DNA from: Lysinibacillus sp. B2A1
Lineage (GTDB): Bacteria; Bacillota; Bacilli; Bacillales_A; Planococcaceae
Reading direction: 5' to 3'
DNA: 64,000 bases
Assembly (NCBI GenBank): GCA_002973635.1
Contig: CP027224.1
Span: 382,501-446,500, forward strand
A model generated the notes under the pieces. The model did no database searches. It was not told the origin of the DNA and worked only from the letters and a program-made list of their open reading frames with translations. Below, piece after piece: positions 8,895-16,541 of the stretch. Each line of letters starts with the position of its first letter. Position 1 is the first letter of the stretch. A program made the position numbers and the translations under genes.

Positions 8895-8933
8895 TTTATA
8901 GTGTTGAATATAAAGTAAAGAGGAGGAACTGGA

Positions 8934-9716
8934 ATGGCAATATCAGAACAACGTCTACCAACACATTTATTTTTAGCGAAATTAGGGAAAACGGTTTTAC
9001 GCCCAGGTGGGAAAGAAGCAACGAATCGAATACTCGAGGCTTGCCAATTACATAAAGGAAGTCAAGTTCTAGAGGTTGCAACAAATATGGGCACTACTGC
9101 GATACACATAGCTAAAACATATAAAGCAAAAGTAATTGGCATAGATATCAACAAGGATGCTGTTCAAAAGGCAAATGACAATATCATTCATGAAAACATT
9201 CAGCATCTTGTTCAAATTCAACAAGGTAATGCAACACAATTACCCTTTGAGGATGCATCATTTGATGTAGTTATCAATGAAGCCATGCTCACAATGCTTC
9301 CTCAAGAAATGAAGGAACAGGCATTGTCTGAATATATGCGTGTTTTAAAGCCAGGTGGTATTTTAGCAACACATGATTTAGTTATAAAGGCAGTGAACGA
9401 GGAAAATGTGTTAGAAGAAATACAGGCATTGCGTGATGTCATCATCGTAAAGGCGCAGCCATTAACTAAACAGCATTGGCAGACATTGTTTGAAAATGTA
9501 GGTTTTCAACAGATTGATGCACAGACAGGTGAGCTCCATCTAATATCCTTAGTAGGACTTGTTCGTGATGAAGGCTTGGATGGTTTAGCTCATATGATTG
9601 AGAATGCTCGAAAAAAACCAGAGGACGAAAAATATTTCCTTGAAATTATTGAACATTTCGATATGGCTCGTCAGCATTTTGGACACATCACTGTTGTAGC
9701 AAAAAAGCAAGGATAA
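8934..9716 (+). CDS. Class I SAM-dependent methyltransferase
   Basis: The 260-residue protein has a Rossmann-type SAM domain: motif I is degenerate (VLEVATNMGTTAIHIA), followed by an acidic motif II (VIGIDINKDAV), the motif QGNATQLPFEDASFDVV and a post-II segment LKPGGILATHD. Motif I lacks the usual GxGxG spacing, which is odd but compatible with SAM binding. The acceptor is unknown. It is the first gene of an operon with an ABC importer and cupin protein, only three bases before the ATPase gene, so it probably modifies the imported compound or its ligand. The start has AGAGGAGG upstream. Confidence 0.85.
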   Translation: MAISEQRLPTHLFLAKLGKTVLRPGGKEATNRILEACQLHKGSQVLEVATNMGTTAIHIAKTYKAKVIGIDINKDAVQKANDNIIHENIQHLVQIQQGNATQLPFEDASFDVVINEAMLTMLPQEMKEQALSEYMRVLKPGGILATHDLVIKAVNEENVLEEIQALRDVIIVKAQPLTKQHWQTLFENVGFQQIDAQTGELHLISLVGLVRDEGLDGLAHMIENARKKPEDEKYFLEIIEHFDMARQHFGHITVVAKKQG

Positions 9717-9719
9717 CGT

Positions 9720-10409
9720 ATGGAAACAATCATCCAATTTCAACAGGTATCAAAATCCTTTGGTGCTAAACAAATCATTAAAAATTGCAATTTGAGCTTA
9801 CGAGAAGGTGAGGTAGCTGTGATTATCGGACCTTCAGGGTGTGGGAAAACGACCTTTTTACATTTAGCCACAAAAGTATTGCAGCCAACATCAGGACAAG
9901 TCACATGCTTTGCACAACGATTAGGTTACGTATTTCAGGAGCCGAGGCTATTACCGTGGTGCACATTATACGAAAATGTTGCTTTTAGCTGTAATGGTGT
10001 TGTAGATAAAGCTCAGATTATCAATCTACTGAATCGTGTCAAACTTGAGAATGAACTAGCTACGTTTCCAAAGCAATTATCTGGCGGTATGAAGCAACGG
10101 GCTTCCATTGCTAGAGCATTTGCTTGTAAACCAAAGCTTATTATGATGGATGAGCCTTTTTCCGCGTTAGATTATTGGATAAAAAAAGAGCTTATACAGG
10201 ATGTTATTGATTTAATCGACAATGAGCATGTAAGTATGCTTTATGTAACACATGACTACGAGGAGGCAGCGACAGTTGCAGACCGTATTATTAATATCGC
10301 ACAAGCGAAAGAGGGCATTTACAAGGAATATATATTAAATGTACCACGTAAACAACGTAGCTTTGACTACATTAAAAATATGGAATATCAATTATTACAA
10401 CAATCATAA
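9720..10409 (+). CDS. ABC importer ATPase, nitrate/sulfonate/taurine type
   Basis: All ABC ATPase motifs are present in the 229 residues: Walker A GPSGCGKTT (about 38-46), Q-loop YVFQEPRLLPW, signature LSGGMKQRASIARAF, Walker B LIMMDEPFSALD and the switch His in YVTHDYEEA. The overall pattern resembles SsuB/TauB/CmpD ATPases. It should power the permease encoded two genes downstream. It follows the methyltransferase by three bases, so translation is probably coupled. Confidence 0.92.
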   Translation: METIIQFQQVSKSFGAKQIIKNCNLSLREGEVAVIIGPSGCGKTTFLHLATKVLQPTSGQVTCFAQRLGYVFQEPRLLPWCTLYENVAFSCNGVVDKAQIINLLNRVKLENELATFPKQLSGGMKQRASIARAFACKPKLIMMDEPFSALDYWIKKELIQDVIDLIDNEHVSMLYVTHDYEEAATVADRIINIAQAKEGIYKEYILNVPRKQRSFDYIKNMEYQLLQQS

Positions 10410-10424
10410 GGGAGAGAACATAGG

Positions 10425-11468
10425 ATGAAAAAATGTCCTTTTTATAGTTTTTTAATCATATGCCTAGTATTTATATTAGCGGCTTGTGGAGAAACGGACA
10501 GTGCACAAGAGGAACAAGCATCAAAGGAAAATGTGCAGCCTTCCACTAAGGTAGAAAAGGCTGGAAAAATTACGATTCAAGCACCAGCAGGTATTTCGAT
10601 TGCAGCTCCACTCTATAAAATAATGAAGGATAATTCCTTACTAGAGGGTGCTGAGGAAGTTGAATTTTTGACGTGGAATACACCTGATGAGCTACGCGCA
10701 CGCATAAGCGGTAAGCAAGTGCAAATATCTGCTGTTCCCACATATGTAGGGGCAAATCTTTATAACAAAGGTGTAGACATTCAATTAGTTAATACATTAA
10801 TTTGGGGAGTTTTATATTTCATTGGACCTGAAGGAGAAGCGATTTCTTGGGAGAGTTTGAGGGGAAAAACAGTACACGTTCCTTTTAAAGGTGACATGCC
10901 AGCTTTAGTATTCCAGTATTTATTGCAAAAAAATGGTCTGGATATTGAAAAGGATTTAAAGGTGGAATATTCCTCAACACCACAAGAGGTTGTACAACTA
11001 TTAGCAGCAGGCAAGGCACAGTATGCGGTGCTACCTGAGCATACAGCTTCATTAGTTATGGCAAAGGCTAAGAAAGAGGGAGTTGCGTTACAGAAATCTA
11101 TGAGTTTACAGGAAGAGTGGGCAAAGGCAACAGGGAAGGAGCCACGAATTCCACAAGCAGGAATTATTGTTGATCGAGCATTAATTCAAGAGCATCCTGA
11201 GTTTGTTGAGTTATTGCAGAAACAAATAGAGGCATCCATTCAATTTTTAAAAAATGAACCTGAGAATGCAGGCGAACTATTAGCGAGCTATCAAGAGGGG
11301 CTCGAACCAACGTTTATTACTAAATTGCTACCTTATTTAAATATTGAATTCGTAACAGCCCAAGAAGCTAAAGAGGAGCTTGAGTTTTTCTTTGAACAGC
11401 TAGCCTCATTATCACCAGAAATAATCGGTGGACAGTTACCAGATGAAAAATTCTATTATGAGCCGTAA
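10425..11468 (+). CDS. Substrate-binding lipoprotein of the ABC importer (NMT1/SsuA-like)
   Basis: The 347-residue protein starts with a lipoprotein signal peptide whose lipobox is ILAACG (Cys near residue 21), so it should be anchored to the outer face of the membrane. A charged linker follows, then a periplasmic-binding fold with features of the NMT1/SsuA group (ISIAAPLYKIMKD, LRGKTVHVPFKGDMPALVFQYLL). This family binds sulfonates, thiamine precursors, aromatic acids and similar small molecules. The ligand is not recognisable. Paired Fur and Crp/Fnr sites upstream of the operon suggest a link with iron or anaerobiosis. Confidence 0.88.
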   Translation: MKKCPFYSFLIICLVFILAACGETDSAQEEQASKENVQPSTKVEKAGKITIQAPAGISIAAPLYKIMKDNSLLEGAEEVEFLTWNTPDELRARISGKQVQISAVPTYVGANLYNKGVDIQLVNTLIWGVLYFIGPEGEAISWESLRGKTVHVPFKGDMPALVFQYLLQKNGLDIEKDLKVEYSSTPQEVVQLLAAGKAQYAVLPEHTASLVMAKAKKEGVALQKSMSLQEEWAKATGKEPRIPQAGIIVDRALIQEHPEFVELLQKQIEASIQFLKNEPENAGELLASYQEGLEPTFITKLLPYLNIEFVTAQEAKEELEFFFEQLASLSPEIIGGQLPDEKFYYEP

Positions 11469-12213
11469 AAATAGCTTCATCATTCAAGGAAGTACATGCA
11501 TTGGGATATTACTCATTTGGACAGTGCTATCATTTAACTTTCCTAGTATCCTCATCCCATCACCATATGAAACACTAGTAGCTTTATGGAAAATTACAAT
11601 TACTGGCGAGCTACTACAGCAATTTTATTTAACGATGATACGAATGAGTATAGGATTATTGATAGGTATGACCTTTGCAACCATTTGTGGCTTGTTGGCA
11701 GGAAGATTTGCTGTTATTTATGAAATATTTCGCCCTATTATTTCATTTTTATTGGGTATTCCGCCAATTATTTTAGTAGTCGTTGCAATGGTTTGGTTTG
11801 GCACAAATTCTATTATTCCAGTCTTTGTAGTGAGTATATTGGTGTTTCCAACATTTTACATTAATATTGCCAATGGCTGTCGGCAAATTGATAGTCAGTT
11901 ATTACAGATGGCAACTGTCTATCAAAAATCTAACTGGCAGAAATTACGCTTTATTATTTTACCGAGTCTAATGATTCCATTTTTAACTGCGTGTTCATTG
12001 GCAGCTGGAGGTGCAGTAAGAATTACAATCATGGCAGAGTTATTAGGGACAAGTAATGGGGTTGGTGCAGCATTAACAATGGCTCGTATTAATATCAATA
12101 CAGATAAAGTATTTGCTTGGACATTTATCAGTGTATTAACCATCATAGCCATTGATATATTTATATTAAATCCGTTAAAAGTAAAAATGATGAAATGGAA
12201 TATGGAGGAATAA
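11458..12213 (+). CDS. ABC importer permease (SsuC/TauC-like)
   Basis: About six TM helices are seen in 251 residues. The EAA-like loop that contacts the ATPase is around IDSQLLQMATVYQKSNWQKL followed by RFIILPSLMIPFL. The first helix is followed by IPSPYETLVALWK, typical of the SsuC/TauC permeases. The start is uncertain: ATG 11458 overlaps the end of the binding-protein gene by 11 bases; ATG 11443 in the same frame is an alternative. It completes an importer with the two preceding genes. Confidence 0.88.
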   Translation: MSRKNSFIIQGSTCIGILLIWTVLSFNFPSILIPSPYETLVALWKITITGELLQQFYLTMIRMSIGLLIGMTFATICGLLAGRFAVIYEIFRPIISFLLGIPPIILVVVAMVWFGTNSIIPVFVVSILVFPTFYINIANGCRQIDSQLLQMATVYQKSNWQKLRFIILPSLMIPFLTACSLAAGGAVRITIMAELLGTSNGVGAALTMARININTDKVFAWTFISVLTIIAIDIFILNPLKVKMMKWNMEE

Positions 12214-12215
12214 CG

Positions 12216-12512
12216 ATGACAATTATTCATATACAGACCATGCTAGAAGAAAAGGCAAAGCATGTAGGAAAGCTAGGAAGTGTTGATGGTGCAGAGGTAC
12301 TAAATATTCAATTACGTGCAGGTGAAAAAATTCCAGCGCATCATACTGATAATGAGGTATTAATTATAGTTCAATTTGGCGAAGTTCGCTTTATCATTGA
12401 AGAAGTAGAAGAAATGTTAACGGCAGATACAATATTAGCTTTAAAACCACTTGAGAGTCATAGTTTAGAGGCAATAACAGATACTCGTATTATCGTCATT
12501 AAATTAAAATAA
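12216..12512 (+). CDS. Small cupin-fold protein
   Basis: At 98 residues it is a single cupin barrel: motif 1 is loose (RAGEKIPAHHTDNEVLIIVQFGEVRF), with two His residues and a Glu that could bind metal; motif 2 is PLESHSLEAITDTRIIV. The start at 12216 has GGAGG nine bases upstream. Its gene lies two bases after the permease stop, so it is the last gene of the operon. Possible roles are binding the imported ligand or a metal, or a small enzyme; none can be chosen from sequence. Confidence 0.75.
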   Translation: MTIIHIQTMLEEKAKHVGKLGSVDGAEVLNIQLRAGEKIPAHHTDNEVLIIVQFGEVRFIIEEVEEMLTADTILALKPLESHSLEAITDTRIIVIKLK

Positions 12513-12515
12513 ACG

Positions 12516-12545
12516 AAAAAGCTCCGCGTAAGGAGCTTTTTCTAT
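12516..12545 (+). terminator. Rho-independent terminator of the methyltransferase-ABC-cupin operon
   Basis: AAAAAGCTCC (12516-12525) pairs with GGAGCTTTTT (12532-12541) over a six-base loop, ending in T residues. Confidence 0.9.
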
Positions 12546-12647
12546 GTTTTAGACGATGCTGTTATTTAGGTAACCGTGCCACGATGAATTTTTTCATAGA
12601 CATACAATATGTGAGTTCAAAATTGATATCCTCATTTATATTGAAAA

Positions 12648-12662
12648 TGATTATTATTCTCA
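12648..12662 (+). promoter_or_regulatory. Fur-like box before the Crp/Fnr gene
   Basis: TGATTATTATTCTCA matches TGATAATNATTATCA at 12 of 14 defined positions. It shares the right half ATTCTCA with the box before the methyltransferase operon. Confidence 0.55.
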
Positions 12663-12692
12663 CTATTATATAGGTAGAAGAACGATTCATTC

Positions 12693-12708
12693 TGTGATAT
12701 AAGTCAAA
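12693..12708 (+). promoter_or_regulatory. Crp/Fnr-type site before the Crp/Fnr gene
   Basis: TGTGA-TATAAG-TCAAA differs from the palindromic consensus at one position. It lies only 15 bp before the GTG start, close to the ribosome binding site, a position suited to autorepression. Confidence 0.5.
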
Positions 12709-12723
12709 TTTGGAGGGATACAT

Positions 12724-13392
12724 GTGAGCTGTCAAAAAGAATATTGTTTTTCAAAGGTACCGATATTTCAACATTTAAAAACACATGAGATGGAGAAAAT
12801 TTCACATATTATAACACATCAACATTTTGATAAAGGAAATATTATCTTATTGGCTGGTGATCATAAGAAAAAACTATTTATCGTAAGGCATGGTCGAGCA
12901 AAGGTTTCACATATATCTACGGACGGGCGTGAATATGTTGTAAGGGTATTGGAAAAGGGTGATTTTTTTGGAGATGTGACCTTGTTCAAGGATGAGCCAC
13001 AAAAATCCACGGTTGAGGCACTTGAGAAAACGGAAATCTGCTCTCTAGATGGTGAGGCGCTAATGAAAATATTAGCGGGAACACCTGTTACTTTATTTCA
13101 TATGCTTGCCCAGCTTTCTACGCGTTTAGAGGAAACAGAGAATCATCTAAGTGAAGCAATCTATAAAGAGGTTGGCGAAAGACTTGCTGCTTTTATTCTG
13201 AAATCAGGGGCAACTGCCAAGAGTGATTCTTTTTTATTAACCATGAGTAAAAAAGATTTAGCGTCTTATCTTAATACAACTCGTGAAACATTAAGTCGAC
13301 GTTTATCTGCATTCCAAAAAGAGGGGTACATAATGATGACTGGCAAAAAAATTACGATTCTTAATTTTGCTGCTTTGGAAAATTTATTATAG
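12724..13392 (+). CDS. Crp/Fnr-family transcriptional regulator
   Basis: The 222-residue protein has an N-terminal cyclic-nucleotide-binding-type beta roll (about 15-130), a dimerisation helix, and a C-terminal winged helix. The recognition helix TRETLSRRLSAFQ carries Arg, Glu and Arg at the positions that contact TGTGA in CRP. The N-terminus MSCQKEYCF has two Cys residues near the place where Fnr-like proteins bind an iron-sulfur cluster or sense redox; more Cys would be needed for a classical cluster, so the signal is uncertain. The start is GTG 12724 after GGAGGG. Sites upstream suggest control by itself and by Fur. Confidence 0.88.
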   Translation: MSCQKEYCFSKVPIFQHLKTHEMEKISHIITHQHFDKGNIILLAGDHKKKLFIVRHGRAKVSHISTDGREYVVRVLEKGDFFGDVTLFKDEPQKSTVEALEKTEICSLDGEALMKILAGTPVTLFHMLAQLSTRLEETENHLSEAIYKEVGERLAAFILKSGATAKSDSFLLTMSKKDLASYLNTTRETLSRRLSAFQKEGYIMMTGKKITILNFAALENLL

Positions 13393-13445
13393 TCAGACAG
13401 TTAATAGTTGACTAAAACAATGAATTTTGAAAAGATTGTCGAAAT

Positions 13446-13461
13446 TGTGATTTAGCTCATT
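13446..13461 (+). promoter_or_regulatory. Weak Crp/Fnr- or Rex-like site in the ndh leader
   Basis: TGTGA-TTTAGC-TCATT has a perfect left half and three of five bases of the right half. In Bacillus subtilis the yjlC-ndh operon is controlled by Rex, whose TTGTGA half-site is also present here. The match is too weak to decide. Confidence 0.25.
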
Positions 13462-13528
13462 GAAATAATGGACAAACAGTTTTATAATGAAGGTTGTAAT
13501 GTCACCAAGACAAGATAAGGATGGAATT

Positions 13529-13630
13529 ATGATGCGCTTTTTGCGGATTAAAGTTAACATTGTAATAACAAGTCATACGAATCGCTATCCGGCCCTTGTG
13601 ACTGGTGAATGTGGAAGATATACGCTGTAA
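13529..13630 (+). CDS. Possible 33-codon leader peptide upstream of the yjlC-ndh operon
   Basis: ATGATG at 13529, with AAGGAT eight bases before it, opens a frame of 33 codons ending in TAA. The product starts MMRFLRIKVNIVITSH and ends GECGRYTL; it is basic and has no TM helix. I do not recognise the family. It lies in the 320-bp gap between the Crp/Fnr gene and the yjlC-like gene, 83 bp before the latter, so it could be a small protein or a leader peptide. It may equally be chance. Confidence 0.35.
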   Translation: MMRFLRIKVNIVITSHTNRYPALVTGECGRYTL

Positions 13631-13713
13631 CGACTGTTAAGTTTTACCTTAATGGTCTTTTTTACATGTAAGTAATAAAAAATAGTATTAGTGATGGCAA
13701 AGGAGAGTTCAAC

Positions 13714-14142
13714 ATGTCAGAAACGAATAACCAAACACAGGCTGAGCAAGTAACTGTGAGTAAAGAACAATTAGATGTCCTAGATCAATTATTAAAGCCT
13801 GAAGTTCAAGAATCTCTTACAACTTTAGTTGAGCAATTACCGAAGTTAACTGAAATGATGACATTATTAACGAAATCATACGAGTTTGCTCAAGCTGTTG
13901 CAACAGACGAAGTGCTTAAAAACGATACAGTTGGAGCAGTAACAGAAATGGCTGGTCCTGTAGTAGGCTCTGCAAAAAACCTTGCAGCAACTGCAATTGA
14001 AGCAAAAGACCGTGCATCTGAAAGCCATGAAGTAATTGGTTTATTCGGTCTTGTGAAAATGTTAAAAGACCCTCAAGTTCAAAATGTTTTCCGTTTTGTT
14101 AATGCTTTCTTACAAGTAAGCTCAGAACGCAAAGCTAAATAA
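13714..14142 (+). CDS. yjlC: DUF1641 protein, YjlC-like partner of NADH dehydrogenase
   Basis: The 142-residue acidic, mainly helical protein carries a DUF1641 region at the C-terminus (GLFGLVKMLKDPQVQNVFRF). Bacillus subtilis has the same gene order, yjlC followed by ndh. The function is not established; the constant pairing suggests support of the type II NADH dehydrogenase. Codon use is even and favours highly expressed codons, as in ndh. A good ribosome binding site (AAAGGAGAG) precedes the ATG. Confidence 0.85.
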   Translation: MSETNNQTQAEQVTVSKEQLDVLDQLLKPEVQESLTTLVEQLPKLTEMMTLLTKSYEFAQAVATDEVLKNDTVGAVTEMAGPVVGSAKNLAATAIEAKDRASESHEVIGLFGLVKMLKDPQVQNVFRFVNAFLQVSSERKAK

Positions 14143-14187
14143 GACTCAAGGTAAATTCAATTCGTAAGGACGGAGGATTAATTAATC

Positions 14188-15372
14188 ATGTCAAAAGAAA
14201 TCGTCATCTTAGGTGCTGGTTACGCTGGCGTTTTAACTGCATTAACAGCACGTAAGTATCTATCAGCTGATGAAGCTAAAATTACTGTAGTAAACCAATT
14301 CCCAACACACCAAATCATCACTGAGCTTCACCGTTTAGCTGGTGGTACAATTGCAGAAGGTGCTGTTGCTTTACCACTTAAAAAAATCTTTAAAGGTTTA
14401 GATATTGATTTACAAATTGCGAAAGTAACAAAATTCAATGTAGACACTAAAAAAGTAGACCTAGATACTGGTTATACATTAACTTACGATACACTTGTAG
14501 TATCTTTAGGCAGCCAAACTGGATTCTTCGGTATCCCTGGATTAGAAGAAAATTCAATGGTACTAAAATCAGTAAATGATGCCAATAAAATTAACAGACA
14601 TATTGAAGACCGCATTAAAGCATATGCACAATCTAAAGATGAAGCAGATGCAACAATCGTTATCGGTGGTGGCGGTTTAACGGGTGTTGAGCTTGTTGGT
14701 GAAATTGTAGACAACTTCCCGAAAATCGCTGCAAAACACGGTGTTAACTTTGCTGATCTTAAAATTAAACTTGTTGAAGCTGGTCCGAAAATCTTACCAG
14801 TACTTCCAGATGCACTTATCCAACGTGCTACTGAAAGCTTAACAAAACGCGGAGTAGAATTTATTACGGGTACGCCTGTAACTGGTGTAGATGGTAATGT
14901 TATTTCTCTTAAAGACCGTGAACCAATCGTTGCAAACACGCTTGTTTGGACTGGTGGGGTAGCTCCACTACCAATCGTAGGCGAATCTGGTCTTGCAGCA
15001 GATCGCGGTAAAGCAACAATCAACGAATTTTTACAATCTACATCTCACGAAGATGTATTTGTTATTGGTGACGCATCTGTAGCATTACCAGCTGATGGTG
15101 GTCGTCCACTGTACGCTCCAACTGCTCAAGTTGCGTGGCAAATGGGTGAATTTGCTGGCTACAACGTATTCGCACAATATAAAAACCAAGAGATGAAATC
15201 ATTCTCAGCTGTGAACTCTGGTACACTTGCAAGCTTAGGCCGCAAAGACGCAGTTGCTACGATTGGTGCTAGCAACACAGAGCTTAAAGGTCTTCCAGCA
15301 ACACTTATGAAGGAAGCGTCTAACATTCGCTATTTAACACATATTAAAGCACTATTCGGCTTAGCATATTAA
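14188..15372 (+). CDS. ndh: Type II NADH dehydrogenase (NADH:menaquinone oxidoreductase)
   Basis: The enzyme transfers electrons from NADH to menaquinone at the inner face of the membrane without pumping protons. The 394 residues contain an N-terminal FAD-binding GxGxxG (VILGAGYAGVLTAL), a second Rossmann motif for NADH (IVIGGGGLTGVELVGEI, about 156-172) and the C-terminal FAD contact DVFVIGDAS. The C-terminal helical part (ASNIRYLTHIKALFGL) is the membrane-binding tail of the family. It follows the yjlC-like gene by 45 bp and ends in a strong terminator, giving a two-gene operon. Confidence 0.95.
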   Translation: MSKEIVILGAGYAGVLTALTARKYLSADEAKITVVNQFPTHQIITELHRLAGGTIAEGAVALPLKKIFKGLDIDLQIAKVTKFNVDTKKVDLDTGYTLTYDTLVVSLGSQTGFFGIPGLEENSMVLKSVNDANKINRHIEDRIKAYAQSKDEADATIVIGGGGLTGVELVGEIVDNFPKIAAKHGVNFADLKIKLVEAGPKILPVLPDALIQRATESLTKRGVEFITGTPVTGVDGNVISLKDREPIVANTLVWTGGVAPLPIVGESGLAADRGKATINEFLQSTSHEDVFVIGDASVALPADGGRPLYAPTAQVAWQMGEFAGYNVFAQYKNQEMKSFSAVNSGTLASLGRKDAVATIGASNTELKGLPATLMKEASNIRYLTHIKALFGLAY

Positions 15373-15379
15373 AAACATA

Positions 15380-15421
15380 ACACTCACTACTATTACGCTG
15401 ATAGTAGTGAGTGTTTTTTTC
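15380..15421 (+). terminator. Rho-independent terminator of yjlC-ndh
   Basis: Perfect 14-bp arms ACACTCACTACTAT (15380-15393) and ATAGTAGTGAGTGT (15401-15414), a seven-base loop and a T-run. Confidence 0.95.
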
Positions 15422-15497
15422 TAAAAATGTATATTAATCACTTTAAATCCAGTAAAATAAATAAGATTCAATAATCTATTTTCTGAGGTGATGGGCT

Positions 15498-16451
15498 GTG
15501 TTAACAATGTTTCAATCAAAAAAAGTAGATATAGAGCAATTTAAGGCTAAAATTGATGAACTGAATGGAAAGCTGGATAAGAAAGATCATGAATTTCAAA
15601 TTTTTTTAAATGAGTTACATAAGGATATCATTGAAACCATTGAACAACATAACAAGGTAAATGATCAGCATGTTATTTTAGGAGAAATGGTTGCTGATAT
15701 TGTAGGAGAATTTAATAAAGTTGAGGATAGCACAATTCAATCCAATAAAATTTCTGAAGACGCGCTAGATAAAGGTAATTTATTAATTTCTTCCTCGGAT
15801 CAAATGATGACATTATCGGTTGAAAGCAAGCAGGCTGTCCAGGAAGTAGAACAGCTTATTGATACGTTAGGAGAGCAGTCTCAAAAAACATCTTTAAGCA
15901 TGAGTAATTTAAGTGAGCGCTCGAAACAAATAGCGGAAATTGTAAATGTTATTGGGGAAATTTCAAATCAAACAAATTTACTAGCCTTGAATGCATCGAT
16001 TGAGGCAGCAAGAGCAGGGGAGCATGGTAAGGGCTTTTCAGTTGTTGCTGAGGAAGTTCGCAAATTGGCTGAAAACACGAAAACTAGCACAGAAGATATT
16101 GCTAATTTAACAAAGAAAATTGAAGAACAAATTGGACTTGCTTACGAGGATAATAAAAATAATATGCAGCTAGTATCAGAAGGTATCGACAAAAGCGCTA
16201 AAACCTCGGTAAAAATTGATCAATTACTGCACATTATGACGAATGTTCAAACGGGAATTAATGAGCTATTAGCCTCAATAAAAGATCAAAAGCTATCGAA
16301 CGAAGATGTTATTCATAAATTTAATACGACTACAGCCTTATTTGATAAAACAAATCGCGTTCTAACAAGCCATATTGATGAATCAGAAATCGTGACGAAA
16401 AAATTATTAGAGGCAGTAGATCAAGTAAAGCATTTCCCAACTGAAAGGTAA
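15498..16451 (+). CDS. Soluble methyl-accepting chemotaxis-type receptor (YfmS-like)
   Basis: The 317-residue protein has no TM helix or signal peptide. The first 100 residues are coiled coil; the rest is an MCP signalling hairpin with the highly conserved tip [20 protein letters not shown] and [17 protein letters not shown]. Bacillus subtilis YfmS is a similar short cytoplasmic receptor. It should couple to CheW/CheA in the cytoplasm; the signal sensed is unknown and no PAS or globin domain is present. GTG 15498 is seven bases after GAGGTG and is preferred to ATG 15507. It is monocistronic. Confidence 0.85.
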   Translation: MLTMFQSKKVDIEQFKAKIDELNGKLDKKDHEFQIFLNELHKDIIETIEQHNKVNDQHVILGEMVADIVGEFNKVEDSTIQSNKISEDALDKGNLLISSSDQMMTLSVESKQAVQEVEQLIDTLGEQSQKTSLSMSNLSERSKQIAEIVNVIGEISNQTNLLALNASIEAARAGEHGKGFSVVAEEVRKLAENTKTSTEDIANLTKKIEEQIGLAYEDNKNNMQLVSEGIDKSAKTSVKIDQLLHIMTNVQTGINELLASIKDQKLSNEDVIHKFNTTTALFDKTNRVLTSHIDESEIVTKKLLEAVDQVKHFPTER

Positions 16452-16487
16452 ATAATAGTACTTCATTCTATAGAAGTTTAATAAAGA

Positions 16488-16534
16488 ACCCTGTATAGCA
16501 CTCCTTTTCAACTTCTTAGTGACTTCTACAGGGT
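16488..16534 (-). terminator. Terminator between the chemoreceptor and symporter genes
   Basis: ACCCTGTA (16488-16495) pairs with TACAGGGT (16527-16534) around a 31-nt loop that has further internal pairing. The minus strand continues with TCTTTATT, so it probably serves the symporter gene. Confidence 0.5.
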
Positions 16535-16541
16535 CATTTAA

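Noticed and set aside
9500..9800. Possible separate promoter before the ABC ATPase gene
   Set aside because: Genes are three bases apart and no promoter elements were clear; one operon is simpler.
13440..13470. Rex-type operator before yjlC-ndh
   Set aside because: Only the left TTGTGA half is good; the right half is poor, so I list it only as a weak unassigned site.
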